Shown piece by piece: positions 16,028 through 26,000 of a stretch of 64,000 nucleotides of DNA. The notes below the pieces were generated by a model. That model was not told the origin of the DNA. It saw only the letters and a program-made list of their open reading frames with translations, and searched no databases. Numbering within the stretch: the stretch's first letter is position 1; every line of letters starts with the position of its first letter. Location: NCBI RefSeq assembly GCF_013376415.1, contig NZ_WYET01000001.1, positions 744,001-808,000 on the forward strand, given 5' to 3'. This stretch comes from Flagellimonas chongwuensis (GTDB lineage: Bacteria > Bacteroidota > Bacteroidia > Flavobacteriales > Flavobacteriaceae). Made by a program: the position numbers and the translations under genes.

Positions 16028-17383
16028 ATGCTGAATATTTCTTCAAATAATAAACTGAACGAAAAGGTGGACCTTACCGGTTACGAAGCTGGTAAAAAAG
16101 TGTTCCATAAGAGGCACTACAAGCAGTTCAATCGCTTCTTGGCATCCTTTTCCATAATTGTTGTTTTTATGATGTTTCTGCCGTGGACCCAGAACATATC
16201 TGGTCGAGGGTACCTTACCACTTTGACACCGGATCAAAGACCTCAAACAATCCAGTCGCCAATACCCGGCCGGATTGAAAAATGGTTTGTGAGAGAAGGT
16301 CAATATGTGGAAAAGGGAGATACTATTTTGCATATCTCCGAGGTAAAGAGCGAATATTTTGACCCAAATTTGGTAGAGCGAACCGGGCAGCAGATTAAGG
16401 CCAAGTCCATGTCCGTGACGTCCTATCAGGAAAAAGTAAAAGCCTTGAACCAGCAGATCAAAGCGTTGAACCAAGAACTCGGTTTAAAACTGGAACAAGC
16501 TAGGAACAAGTTGATGCAGTCAAAACTAAAGGTAAAAAGCGATAGTATAGATCTAGAAGCGGCCAAGACCAATATTTCGATTGCCCAGAGACAGTACGAC
16601 CGAGTTGAAAAATTGCAAGATGAGGGGTTAAAGGCCGTTACCGATCTAGAAGAAAAACGATTAAAATTGCAAGAGACACAGGCAAAGCTCATTAGCCAAG
16701 AAAATAAATTGTTGGCCAGTAAAAATGATGTAATCAATGCCCAGGTAGAGATCAATCGAGTGCAGGCAGAGTACACCGATAAAATTTCAAAAGCACAAAG
16801 TGATCTTTATACGGCCCAATCCAATCAGTTCGACTCAGAAGCGCAGGTAACAAAACTGGAGAACCAGTATACCAATTATGAGATGAGGAGTGATATGCTG
16901 TTTATACGGGCCCCTCAAAATGGGTATATCACCAAGGCCATACAGTCTGGAATTGGGGAAACTTTTAAGGAAGGAGCCCAATTGGTCGGCATCATGCCTT
17001 CAGATTATGATATAGCTGTAGAAACGTATGTAGATCCCATCGACTTGCCCTTGATTCACTTGGATGAGAAGGTACGTATCCAATTTGATGGTTGGCCTGC
17101 CATAGTATTCAGCGGCTGGCCCAATGTTTCCTACGGTACCTTTGGGGGAAAAGTGGTCGCTATCGAGAATTTTATCAGTCCCAATGGAAAATATCGTATA
17201 CTGCTGGCCCCGGACGAGGAAGAAGCTCCCTGGCCCAAGGATATTCGGGTAGGCTCAGGAGCAAGTACCATGGCCCTGTTGGAAGATGTTCCCATTTGGT
17301 ACGAACTATGGAGGCAACTGAATGGCTTCCCGCCAAACTATTATCAACCTCAAAACACAAGTGCAGATGCCGCAAAGAAATAG
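16028..17383 (+). CDS. HlyD family membrane fusion (adaptor) protein
   Basis: Periplasmic adaptor linking the ABC subunit to the TolC-like duct; 451 residues. One TM helix at about 38-57, a biotinyl-lipoyl half-motif (IQSPIPGRIEKWFVREGQYVEKGDTILHI), a long coiled-coil hairpin (about 120-275), the second lipoyl half (FIRAPQNGYITKAIQSGIGE) and a beta-barrel domain. The length of the coiled coil suits a type I secretion-like system. Start at ATG 16028, five bases after the ABC stop. Confidence 0.93.
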   Translation: MLNISSNNKLNEKVDLTGYEAGKKVFHKRHYKQFNRFLASFSIIVVFMMFLPWTQNISGRGYLTTLTPDQRPQTIQSPIPGRIEKWFVREGQYVEKGDTILHISEVKSEYFDPNLVERTGQQIKAKSMSVTSYQEKVKALNQQIKALNQELGLKLEQARNKLMQSKLKVKSDSIDLEAAKTNISIAQRQYDRVEKLQDEGLKAVTDLEEKRLKLQETQAKLISQENKLLASKNDVINAQVEINRVQAEYTDKISKAQSDLYTAQSNQFDSEAQVTKLENQYTNYEMRSDMLFIRAPQNGYITKAIQSGIGETFKEGAQLVGIMPSDYDIAVETYVDPIDLPLIHLDEKVRIQFDGWPAIVFSGWPNVSYGTFGGKVVAIENFISPNGKYRILLAPDEEEAPWPKDIRVGSGASTMALLEDVPIWYELWRQLNGFPPNYYQPQNTSADAAKK

Positions 17384-18782
17384 AAGATCATTTTTATTTT
17401 GTACCCTCTTTTTCTTTACTGTAGGTTCTTTTTACGCTCAGCAAGATTCTTTGGTTCTGGGGTTTAAAGAGTATTTGGGCTATGTAAAAAAATATCATCC
17501 CGTAGCCAAGCAGGCCCAATTGAACATTGCCATAGGGCAGGCCAATCTTATGAAGGCCAGAGGAGGGTTTGATCCCAAGGTCGAAGTGGATTACAATACC
17601 AAGGAGTTCAAAGAAACCGAATACTGGGACCGCTTGAATGCCACCTTTAAGATACCTACCTGGTTTGGGATAGAGCTCAAAGGAAATTTTCAGCAAAATG
17701 AAGGGTACTACCTCAATCCTGATGAAACCTTGCCCGATGATGGGCTGTACAGTGCCGGGGTATCCATGTCCGTTTTACAGGGGTTTTGGATCAACGAGCG
17801 TATGGCCACCCTCAGAAAAGCAAAGCTTTTTAGGGAGCAGACCAAAGCCGACCAAGACCTGCAGGTTAACCAAGTGTTGTACAATGCATCCTTGGCCTAT
17901 TTTGATTGGTTAAAGGCCTATAGGGATGCTGAGGTATACAAAGATTTTTTGGAGAATGCCGAGATACGTTTTCAAGGGATAAAAGAAAGTGCCCTGGCAG
18001 GCGATATTGCCATGATTGATACAGTTGAGGCTAAAATTGCCGTTCGAAACCGAGATTTGGGCTATCAGCAGGCAAAGGTCAACCTCATGAAAAAATCATT
18101 GGAGCTCAGTAATTTTTTATGGATAGAGGACGTTCCCGTTGAACTTCAGCCCGGTATAGCTCCTAATTTGCAACCCGAAATAGATATCAATTCAACCTTG
18201 GAGATAGATGGTATACCGTTGGACAGCTTTAATCTGGAGACACATCCAAAGCTGTTGTCCTTGGATTATAAAATAGAAGGGCTAGCAGTTGATAAAAGAT
18301 TGAAGGCGAATAAATTGCTTCCAAAATTACAAGCTGAATACAATTTTATCACTGAGACCCCTGAGTTTATCGATTCTTTTGTGACCGAAAATTATAAGGC
18401 TGGCTTAAGTTTTCAGATGCCCATCTTCCTACGGAAGGAACGCGGAGATTTAAAACTGGCCAAGTTTAAGTTGAGGGACGCAGAGTACGAAAGGGACAAC
18501 GCACAAGTCGAAATTCAGAACAAGGTGATTGCTATTTATAACGAACTGGATTCCTTTACGCAACAAAACCAGTTGATATCCGACATTGTTAAAGACTATA
18601 CAACTATGTTGCAAGCCGAGGAGCGAAAGTTCAGTTTTGGAGAGAGTTCCCTGTTTTTGATCAATTCGCGGGAAAGCAAGCTTATTGATGCCTACTTGAA
18701 ACAGAATGAGATGCAGAACAAGTTTTTCTACACTAAGGCCATGTTGTTCAAGAGTTTGGCCATAAACCCAAAAACATTGTAA
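17367..18782 (+). CDS. TolC family outer membrane efflux protein
   Basis: 471 residues from ATG 17367, where a clean signal peptide (RRSFLFCTLFFFTVGSFYAQ) follows; an in-frame ATG at 17322 would place extra charged residues in front of it. Two homologous halves of long helices and strand pairs (AKQAQLNIAIGQANLMKARGGFDP; LKANKLLPKLQAEYN) are typical of TolC-type ducts. Overlaps the adaptor gene by 17 bp. Last gene of the TetR-ABC-HlyD-TolC operon, supplying the outer membrane exit. The cargo is not encoded next to it. Confidence 0.92.
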   Translation: MPQRNRRSFLFCTLFFFTVGSFYAQQDSLVLGFKEYLGYVKKYHPVAKQAQLNIAIGQANLMKARGGFDPKVEVDYNTKEFKETEYWDRLNATFKIPTWFGIELKGNFQQNEGYYLNPDETLPDDGLYSAGVSMSVLQGFWINERMATLRKAKLFREQTKADQDLQVNQVLYNASLAYFDWLKAYRDAEVYKDFLENAEIRFQGIKESALAGDIAMIDTVEAKIAVRNRDLGYQQAKVNLMKKSLELSNFLWIEDVPVELQPGIAPNLQPEIDINSTLEIDGIPLDSFNLETHPKLLSLDYKIEGLAVDKRLKANKLLPKLQAEYNFITETPEFIDSFVTENYKAGLSFQMPIFLRKERGDLKLAKFKLRDAEYERDNAQVEIQNKVIAIYNELDSFTQQNQLISDIVKDYTTMLQAEERKFSFGESSLFLINSRESKLIDAYLKQNEMQNKFFYTKAMLFKSLAINPKTL

Positions 18783-18841
18783 GGTTTCAATCTAACAAAC
18801 AACCAATGACAAAAGTCACCTAACCGCTAAATGCATGGTGC

Positions 18842-18849
18842 TACTTTTG
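18842..18849 (+). promoter_or_regulatory. -7 promoter box TACTTTTG
   Basis: Exact TAnnTTTG, 13 bases before the thioredoxin-like start codon, implying a very short leader. Confidence 0.5.
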
Positions 18850-18862
18850 AAAAAATGTTTTT

Positions 18863-19483
18863 ATGGAAATACTGGAGAAGAACAGGTTGGAAATGGTTCA
18901 GGAATACATCTCAAAGGCAATGGATTATCCAAGGTATCGTGCATTGGTCTCTCAATTGGCCTTGACAGGTGGTTCCACCGGTCCCAATCAATCCGAAATA
19001 TATGTGAATTACACCAAACTGGGCGACAAGCGGATGTCGCGTTGGGAAAAAACATTCAAGATTTCCGAGGAGGTCCGGGAAAAATTGAAATCCTACGATA
19101 AGGAATTGGTCCTGCTCGTACTTACCGAAAGCTGGTGCGGTGATGCAGCGGCCAGTTTGCCTATTATGAATAAAATAGCTGAAGCAAGCCCAAGTATTTC
19201 ATTAAAGATTGTGTTAAGGGATGAAAATCTCGATTTAATGGATCTGTTCCTTACCAACGGTGCCCGCTCAATTCCCAAAGTTATCGTGTTTGATAAAGCC
19301 AATAATGAAATCATTGGGGAGTGGGGTCCAAGACCAAGCATGGCTACCCAAATGGTGGAGGACTACAAAAGAGAACATGGTAAATTGACCGATGAGTTCA
19401 AACAAGAGCTACAACTTTGGTACAATAAAAATAAGGGTCAAAATATCTTGGAAGATATTCTGGAATTACTTGCTCTGGAATAG
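18863..19483 (+). CDS. thioredoxin-like protein with a single active-site cysteine
   Basis: 206 residues, cytoplasmic. A helical N-terminal part (1-80) precedes a thioredoxin fold with LTESWCGDAAASLP at about 88-100; only Cys92 remains of the CxxC motif (WCGDAA). The cis-proline loop is present in SIPKVIVF. Without the second Cys it cannot do a classical dithiol exchange; monothiol redox or a binding role is possible. This flavobacterial family is usually annotated simply as thioredoxin family. 3' end overlaps the convergent TonB-like gene by 18 bp. Confidence 0.85.
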   Translation: MEILEKNRLEMVQEYISKAMDYPRYRALVSQLALTGGSTGPNQSEIYVNYTKLGDKRMSRWEKTFKISEEVREKLKSYDKELVLLVLTESWCGDAAASLPIMNKIAEASPSISLKIVLRDENLDLMDLFLTNGARSIPKVIVFDKANNEIIGEWGPRPSMATQMVEDYKREHGKLTDEFKQELQLWYNKNKGQNILEDILELLALE

Positions 19484-20185
19484 ATAGGTTATCGTCCCGA
19501 TTTGGGATGCTTTGGAATCCGGGCTAAAACGTGCCTTTAGTGCATAAGCGATAGCATTGTCCACTAAGCAACCATTACTGGTTCCCGAACTTTTATCGTT
19601 GAAGGTCGCCTCGTTTACATAACCATTTTCGTCCACAGTAATATTGATGACGACCTTACCACCTTCAATACAAGTGTAGATGGGTGGAGGAAGATAGTAG
19701 GCATTTCTTTCCAACAAAGAATAGGAGATGGAGGTACGTCTATCTTTTAAATAATTGGTGAACTCCTCTTTTTGAGCATCGCGTTCGCCAAGTTTTTCTT
19801 TTTTCTCGTCCCGTTGTGCTTTCAATTGTTTTAATTGGTCCTCAAAACCTGAGTTATCGGCATATTCCCCGGTCTCGCTGCTCAATGCTCTTTCTTCAAT
19901 AAGTTCTTCAAGGGTCTTTAAAGGTTCGGGATTTCCAACACTGGGTTTTGCGGTTTCATTGACCGCCATGTGGCTTTTAATGGGGTCGTTGGCGGCTTGC
20001 ATTTCTTCCAATCGCTCCTCTTCCTCTTCCAGAAGTTTCTCGATATCCTCATCGGCCAAGCTCATTTCAATAACGTACTCATCCTCTTGTATGCCCCCTA
20101 AGTGAATATTGAACAGCAATAATATCACTATGGACATAGCGAAGAAAGTGATCAAAAGTGATAACTGGCTCTTGTTTAAGTTCAT
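19466..20185 (-). CDS. TonB-like energy-transducer protein
   Basis: 239 residues: one N-terminal TM helix (about 9-28), a long acidic/charged coiled-coil linker (35-150, e.g. EKLLEEEEERLEEMQ) and a C-terminal TonB-like domain with GGKVVINITVDENGYVNEAT and AIAYALKARFSP. The linker is acidic rather than Pro-Lys-rich as in TonB proper. Probably couples inner membrane energy to an outer membrane receptor, or acts as a structural protein. No ExbB/ExbD neighbours. Confidence 0.82.
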   Translation of the reverse strand: MNLNKSQLSLLITFFAMSIVILLLFNIHLGGIQEDEYVIEMSLADEDIEKLLEEEEERLEEMQAANDPIKSHMAVNETAKPSVGNPEPLKTLEELIEERALSSETGEYADNSGFEDQLKQLKAQRDEKKEKLGERDAQKEEFTNYLKDRRTSISYSLLERNAYYLPPPIYTCIEGGKVVINITVDENGYVNEATFNDKSSGTSNGCLVDNAIAYALKARFSPDSKASQIGTITYLFQSK

Positions 20186-20231
20186 GGTTTAACTATAACC
20201 GCTTTTTTGCAAAATTATTTTATCCCAACAT

Positions 20232-20939
20232 TTAAGGAGAAACGTTTGCTTCAAGATTATCCTTGAAAACATTGGGACTTGTAGCATTATTTACGTTGAA
20301 ATCACCTATTTTGGTTCTTCTTAGTTTGGATAAATAGGCTCCAGAGTCCAAGGCTTTACCAAAATCGTGGGCCAAAGAACGGATATAGGTCCCTTTGCTG
20401 CACACCACCCGAAAATCAACTTCGGGCAGTTCAATTCGGGTAATTTCAAACTCAGAAATTTCAATTTTTCGTGATTTTATATCGACTTGTTTTCCTTCAC
20501 GTGCCAATTCGTACAATCGTTTCCCATCCTTTTTTAAGGCAGAAAAGATGGGGGGTACTTGGTCAATTACGCCCAAAAATTGTGCCGTAGCTTCTTTGAT
20601 TGATGTATTTGTAATGTGGCCGATGGGAAAGGTCTCGTTCACTTCGGTCTCCAAGTCATAGGATGGCGTGGTGGCCCCTAAAGTGAAAGTTCCCGTATAT
20701 TCTTTTACCTGTCCTTGAAGCTCTGGAATTTTTTTGGTGAATTTCCCCGTACAGATAATCAACAGCCCGGTAGCCAAAGGGTCCAATGTTCCTGCATGAC
20801 CTATTTTTATCTTTTTGAGGCTGAATTTTTTACGAATGGCCCATTTAAGCGCGTTCACCGCTTGGAAGGAACTCCATTCCAATGGTTTATCGATCAATAA
20901 GATCTGACCGTTTAAAAAATCTTCTTTGGTGTTCAACAA
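20232..20939 (-). CDS. truB: tRNA pseudouridine(55) synthase
   Basis: Makes pseudouridine 55 in the T-loop of tRNAs. 235 residues. Catalytic Asp53 sits in GHAGTLDPLATGLL; the KxxxRLYELAREG and SKGTYIRSLAHDFG motifs are present. Slightly short at the C-terminus (no PUA domain), as in other Bacteroidetes. Last gene of the ftsX-DUF3098-uppP-truB operon, 27 bp after uppP. Confidence 0.96.
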   Translation of the reverse strand: MLNTKEDFLNGQILLIDKPLEWSSFQAVNALKWAIRKKFSLKKIKIGHAGTLDPLATGLLIICTGKFTKKIPELQGQVKEYTGTFTLGATTPSYDLETEVNETFPIGHITNTSIKEATAQFLGVIDQVPPIFSALKKDGKRLYELAREGKQVDIKSRKIEISEFEITRIELPEVDFRVVCSKGTYIRSLAHDFGKALDSGAYLSKLRRTKIGDFNVNNATSPNVFKDNLEANVSP

Positions 20940-20966
20940 CTTGGGGTTTTGGGCAAATATACTGAT

Positions 20967-21761
20967 CTATCCCCACATGCTCCACGCAAGAGCTATAAGG
21001 CCTACCACTAAGCAGTAAATAGCGAAATAGGTCAACTTGCTTTGGCGTACCAATTTGATCATCCAAGTACAGGCGGCAAGTCCAGCGATGAATGCTGCGA
21101 CAAAACCTGCTCCCATGGCTACAGCTTGGTCGCCATGAAAGGTAATATCTCCGCCCATCACATCTTTGGCTACTTTGCCTAAAATTAGAGGCACTACCAT
21201 CAAAAAGGAAAAACGTGCCGATTTTGTCTTGTCAACCCCCAAAAGTACGGCTGCCGAAATAGTCGCACCACTTCGGGAGATACCTGGTAATATGGCAACT
21301 GCCTGTGCCATTCCTATGGCAAAAGCACTGCGGAAGGATACATTTTTATCGGTAGTCTTGGCCAAATCTGCCAAATACAGCAAAAATGCCGTAATCACGA
21401 GCATGATACCGACGATAACGATGGCACCATCAAAAAACACCTCGATAAAATCATTCAAAAAAAGACCGACCAAAGCGGCAGGAATCATGGAGATGATAAT
21501 TTTTAAAGAAAACTGGGTTTCCTCGTTCCATTTAAACTGAAATAGGCCCTTCAATATCTCAAAAACATCTTTTCGGAATACCACCAAAGTACTTAAAGCG
21601 GTCGCAAAGTGAAGCACTACGGTAAACAACAAACTTTCTTCGGGAACGGCCTGCGCTCCCAAAATAGCTTTTCCTAATTCTAAATGACCGCTGGAGGAAA
21701 CAGGCAAAAATTCGGTCAATCCCTGAATGATTCCAAGGATAATGGCGTCAATTAATTCCAA
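20967..21761 (-). CDS. uppP: undecaprenyl-diphosphatase UppP (BacA)
   Basis: Integral membrane phosphatase that recycles undecaprenyl diphosphate to the carrier lipid for peptidoglycan and O-antigen synthesis. 264 residues, about seven to eight TM helices. Both signature motifs are present: GLTEFLPVSSSGHL at about 15-28 and LPGISRSGATIS at about 158-169, carrying the catalytic Glu, Ser, His and Arg residues. Immediately follows DUF3098 (no gap), in the same operon as ftsX. Confidence 0.97.
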   Translation of the reverse strand: MELIDAIILGIIQGLTEFLPVSSSGHLELGKAILGAQAVPEESLLFTVVLHFATALSTLVVFRKDVFEILKGLFQFKWNEETQFSLKIIISMIPAALVGLFLNDFIEVFFDGAIVIVGIMLVITAFLLYLADLAKTTDKNVSFRSAFAIGMAQAVAILPGISRSGATISAAVLLGVDKTKSARFSFLMVVPLILGKVAKDVMGGDITFHGDQAVAMGAGFVAAFIAGLAACTWMIKLVRQSKLTYFAIYCLVVGLIALAWSMWG

Positions 21762-22028
21762 TTATTCCTTCTTTTTCTTGTGAGGATTCAACAAAATGGC
21801 ATACACCTGAATGCCAAGACCGATAAGAATCAAGGTCGGTGCAAGGCGGATTCTCCTAAAATTGTATATCTCGGGATTGAATACTTCGGGGTCGTCGCTT
21901 CCACCACCGCTCATCAAAATAAATCCGAGGGCAATAAGGGCAATACCTATAAATAGAAAGAGATAGTTTTTCCTTTGGAAAACAAACTCCTTGGTAGGTT
22001 TTTGACCGTTGTTGTTTTTCTTGCTCAT
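21762..22028 (-). CDS. DUF3098 small membrane protein
   Basis: 88 residues with two TM helices (about 22-42 and 62-80) separated by a short acidic loop, and Lys-rich ends. DUF3098 proteins are found between ftsX and uppP in many Flavobacteriia, so a cell-envelope or division role is likely but unproven. Sits 9 bp after ftsX and directly abuts uppP. Confidence 0.88.
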   Translation of the reverse strand: MSKKNNNGQKPTKEFVFQRKNYLFLFIGIALIALGFILMSGGGSDDPEVFNPEIYNFRRIRLAPTLILIGLGIQVYAILLNPHKKKKE

Positions 22029-22037
22029 GCTGCAAAT

Positions 22038-22916
22038 TTAGTAATAAAGATCGTCCGTCCTTAGATTTAAAAAACGTTGGGTCGCAAAATGGGTGCTGGC
22101 CCAAGATATGATAACGCCCAAACTAAATACACTAACGAACAAAATGATGAGTACCATATAATCTTGCAAAAGATTCAGTTCGGGGAAATTTTTGTCGATA
22201 TAATACACTAAAACGCCAAGTCCGATCAAGGCAACCACTGCTCCGACCATACCTAGTTTAATGTTCGTCCAAATAAAAGGTCTTCGGATAAAGGTTTTGG
22301 TGGCACCCACCATTTGCATGGTCTTGATGATGAACCTTTTGGAATAAATGGACAGTCGAATGGAACTATTGATCAATAAGAATGCGATTACGGTAAAAAT
22401 GGCACTGGCCACCAATATCCACAAACTGATTTTCCGTGCATTGTTGTTGAGTAGCGAAATCAAAGGTTTGTCGTAGCTTACCTCGTCCACGTAGGCCTTG
22501 GCTGCGAGCTCCTCAGCAATCTCATCAATTTGTTGCGGAGAGACGAAATCGGCCTTTAAATTCACATCGATAGAATTTTTTAGGGGATTGTAACCCAAAA
22601 ACTCTTCAAAATTCTCACCAATATCCTCGCTGTATTGCTCCGCAGCATCTTCTTTGGAAATATATTCGGCCGACTTGGTGTATTCCGCAAGCGCCAAACT
22701 TTTCTGCAATTGATCTATTTCCACAGGTTTTGCGCTGTCTTTCAAAAACACCGAAATGGTAATCTGCTCCTTAAAGTGATCCGCTAATTTTTTGGTATTG
22801 AGCACCAAAAGGCCCAAAACACCTAAAAGGAACAGGACCAAGGCAATGCTCAAAGCCACGGAAAAGTAGGAGGAAATCAGTTTTCGACGCTGATATCGTT
22901 CAATATATTGGCTCAT
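22038..22916 (-). CDS. ftsX: cell division protein FtsX
   Basis: Permease-like partner of FtsE that controls peptidoglycan hydrolases at the septum. 292 residues: cytoplasmic N-terminus, TM1 (about 18-38), an extracellular domain (about 45-165, DHFKEQITISVFLKD...), and three C-terminal TM helices of the FtsX/MacB fold with the conserved FIIKTMQMVGATKTFIRRPF loop. ftsE is not adjacent, as is common in this phylum. First gene of the operon. Confidence 0.95.
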   Translation of the reverse strand: MSQYIERYQRRKLISSYFSVALSIALVLFLLGVLGLLVLNTKKLADHFKEQITISVFLKDSAKPVEIDQLQKSLALAEYTKSAEYISKEDAAEQYSEDIGENFEEFLGYNPLKNSIDVNLKADFVSPQQIDEIAEELAAKAYVDEVSYDKPLISLLNNNARKISLWILVASAIFTVIAFLLINSSIRLSIYSKRFIIKTMQMVGATKTFIRRPFIWTNIKLGMVGAVVALIGLGVLVYYIDKNFPELNLLQDYMVLIILFVSVFSLGVIISWASTHFATQRFLNLRTDDLYY

Positions 22917-22951
22917 ATAGTAGAATCAGTACGTAAAAATAGAAAAGTAAA

Positions 22952-22980
22952 TTGTATTTAGGGGATTAAACCTATTTTTG
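22952..22980 (+). promoter_or_regulatory. leuS promoter (TTG - 18 bp - TATTTTTG)
   Basis: -33 TTG at 22952-22954 and -7 TATTTTTG at 22973-22980, 18 bases apart; the best full Bacteroidetes promoter in the window. leuS starts 25 bases later. Confidence 0.7.
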
Positions 22981-23005
22981 CACACGAAATTGAACAAGAT
23001 TAACA

Positions 23006-26000
23006 ATGAATTACGATTTCCGCGAGATTGAGGCCAAATGGCAGAAGTATTGGGCAGAAAATGAAACTTTTAAGGCATCCAACGATTCCGATAAACCTAA
23101 ATTCTATGCATTGTCGATGTTTCCTTACCCATCTGGGGCAGGTTTGCACGTAGGGCACCCGCTGGGTTACATTGCCACGGACATCTATTCACGTTACAAA
23201 AGACATAAAGGATTCAATGTGTTGCACCCCATGGGCTACGATTCTTTCGGGTTGCCTGCGGAGCAATATGCGATTCAAACGGGGCAACATCCAGCGATTA
23301 CCACGGAAAACAACATCAACAGGTACCGCGAGCAGTTGGACCAACTTGGTTTTTCTTTTGATTGGAGCCGCGAAGTGCGTACCTCCAATCCACAATATTA
23401 TAAATGGACACAATGGATTTTTATCCAATTGTTCAATGCGTGGTACAATAAGAAATCCGACAAGGCGGAAAACATTTCAAGTTTGACCTCCATTTTTGAG
23501 AAAGAAGGAAATGCTAATGTTGAAGCCGCTTGTGATGATGATGTGCCAAGTTTTGATGCTGCAACTTGGAATGGGTATTCCGACAAGGAAAAGCAAGAAA
23601 TTCTCTTAAAATACAGATTGACCTATTTGGCGGATACCGAGGTGAACTGGTGTCCCGCTTTGGGAACCGTTTTGGCCAATGATGAAATCGTGAACGGTGT
23701 TTCCGAGCGTGGAGGCCATCCTGTGGTTCGTAAAAAAATGACGCAGTGGAGTATGCGTATTACCGCATATGCCCAGCGATTGTTAGACGGCTTGGACAAA
23801 ATTGATTGGCCACAGCCGTTAAAAGATTCTCAGACCAACTGGATTGGACGTTCAGTAGGAGCCACGGTTAAGTTTAGAGTTATGAGTGAAAAGTTAAGAG
23901 TGAGCGAGAGTGAAAACTCTGAACTCAAAACTCAAAACTCATCATTTGATATTGAGGTCTTCACCACCCGCCCCGATACCATTTTCGGAGTAAGCTTTAT
24001 GACCTTGGCTCCAGAACACGAGTTGGTAGCCAAAATCACTACCCCAGAACAAAAGGCTGAGGTTGATGCTTATGTGGAAGCTACGGCAAAACGTTCCGAA
24101 CGTGACCGTATGGCCGATGTAAAGACCATTTCAGGTGTGTTTACGGGAGCTTATGCAGAGCATCCATTCACCAAAGAGCCTGTTCCCATTTGGATTGGCG
24201 ACTACGTGTTGGCCAGTTATGGAACAGGAGCGGTAATGGCCGTGCCCTGTGGCGACCAACGTGATTATGATTTCGCAAAACATTACAACATAGACATCCC
24301 CAATATTTTTGAAGGGGTGGATATTTCTGAAGAGGCATTTGCCGATAAGGAAACTACGATTATTGCCAATTCTGATTTTCTAAATGGGCTTTCGTATAAG
24401 GATGCGATGAAGAAAGCCATTGCGGAGTTGGAGAAGATTGGACATGGAGAAGGAAAAGTGAATTACCGTTTGCGTGATGCCGTATTTAGCCGTCAGCGTT
24501 ACTGGGGAGAGCCGTTCCCTGTATATTATGTGGATGGTATGCCGCAAATGATTGATTTGGAGCATTTGCCCTTGCAGTTGCCCGAAGTGGAAAAATACCT
24601 CCCTACCGAAACAGGCGAGCCACCATTGGGCAACGCTACCAATTGGGCTTGGAACACCGATAAAAATGAAGTGGTTTCCAACGATTTGATTGACCACAAG
24701 ACCGTTTTTCCTTTGGAGTTGAACACCATGCCGGGTTGGGCGGGAAGTTCCCAATACTTTAATAGGTATATGGACCCGCGGAACGATGACGCTATTTTCT
24801 CTCCCGAAGCCATCAACTATTGGCAAGATGTGGATTTATACATCGGAGGTAGCGAACACGCTACGGGACACCTGTTGTATTCCCGTTTTTGGCAGAAGTT
24901 TATGTTTGATATGGACTATGTACCTAAAGACGAGTTTGCTCAAAAGTTGATCAACCAAGGAATGATTACGGGGACGAGTGCATTTGTTTATCGTTTTGTT
25001 TTGGATACAAGAATTACGATTGAATCAAAGGATAAAAGTGTATCAAGAATTCTTTATAAAAAATCATTTTGTATCAGTGAGTCGTATATCACTAAATCAA
25101 AAATGGATGGAGTTTTAATTACACAAGGAGATTTGTTTCTGAAATTATGCAAACTTATTGAGGATGAAATAAGGAGAGATGCTGATGTAAAACATACAAC
25201 CATAGTGCATGAAAAGGAAGAAATTGTCCCAGTACATGCTGACGTGTCTTTGATTAATGCATCTGACGAATTGGACGTGGAAGGGTTTAAAAAATGGCGT
25301 CCAGAATACGCTGATTTTGAATTTATAAAAGGAGATGATGGAACATTTAAGGTTTCTCGAGAAATCGAAAAAATGTCCAAATCCAAATACAATGTCGTTA
25401 ACCCAGATGCCATTTGTGAGGAGTATGGAGCAGATTCGTTGCGTTTGTACGAAATGTTCTTGGGCCCCTTGGAGCAATCCAAACCTTGGAACACTGCAGG
25501 TATTACCGGAGTACATTCTTTCTTAAAGAAACTTTGGAAGTTGTATGCGGCCATTGAGGATAAGGAGCCTTCCGCCGACAACCTCAAAACGCTGCATAAG
25601 ACCATCAAAAAAGTAGAAGAAGACATTGAGAACTTCTCGTTCAACACTTCGGTGTCCACCTTTATGATCTGTGTCAACGAGTTGACATCTCAAAAATGTA
25701 GCAGCAAAGCTATTTTGGAACCTTTGGCTATTTTGGTATCACCTTATGCACCTCACATTGCTGAAGAGCTTTGGAGTCGTTTAGGTAATTCAGGATCTAT
25801 AGCGGAAGCGCCATTCCCAAAGTTCGAGGAGAAGTACTTGGTGGAGAGCAGCAAAGAGTACCCGATATCTTTTAATGGAAAAATGCGATTCAAATTGGAG
25901 TTGCCCATGGATATGAGCAAGGAAGATATTGAAGCTGCAGTTTTGGCTCACGAAAAAACAAAGGAGCAATTACAAGGACGTGACCCTAAAAAGGTAATCG

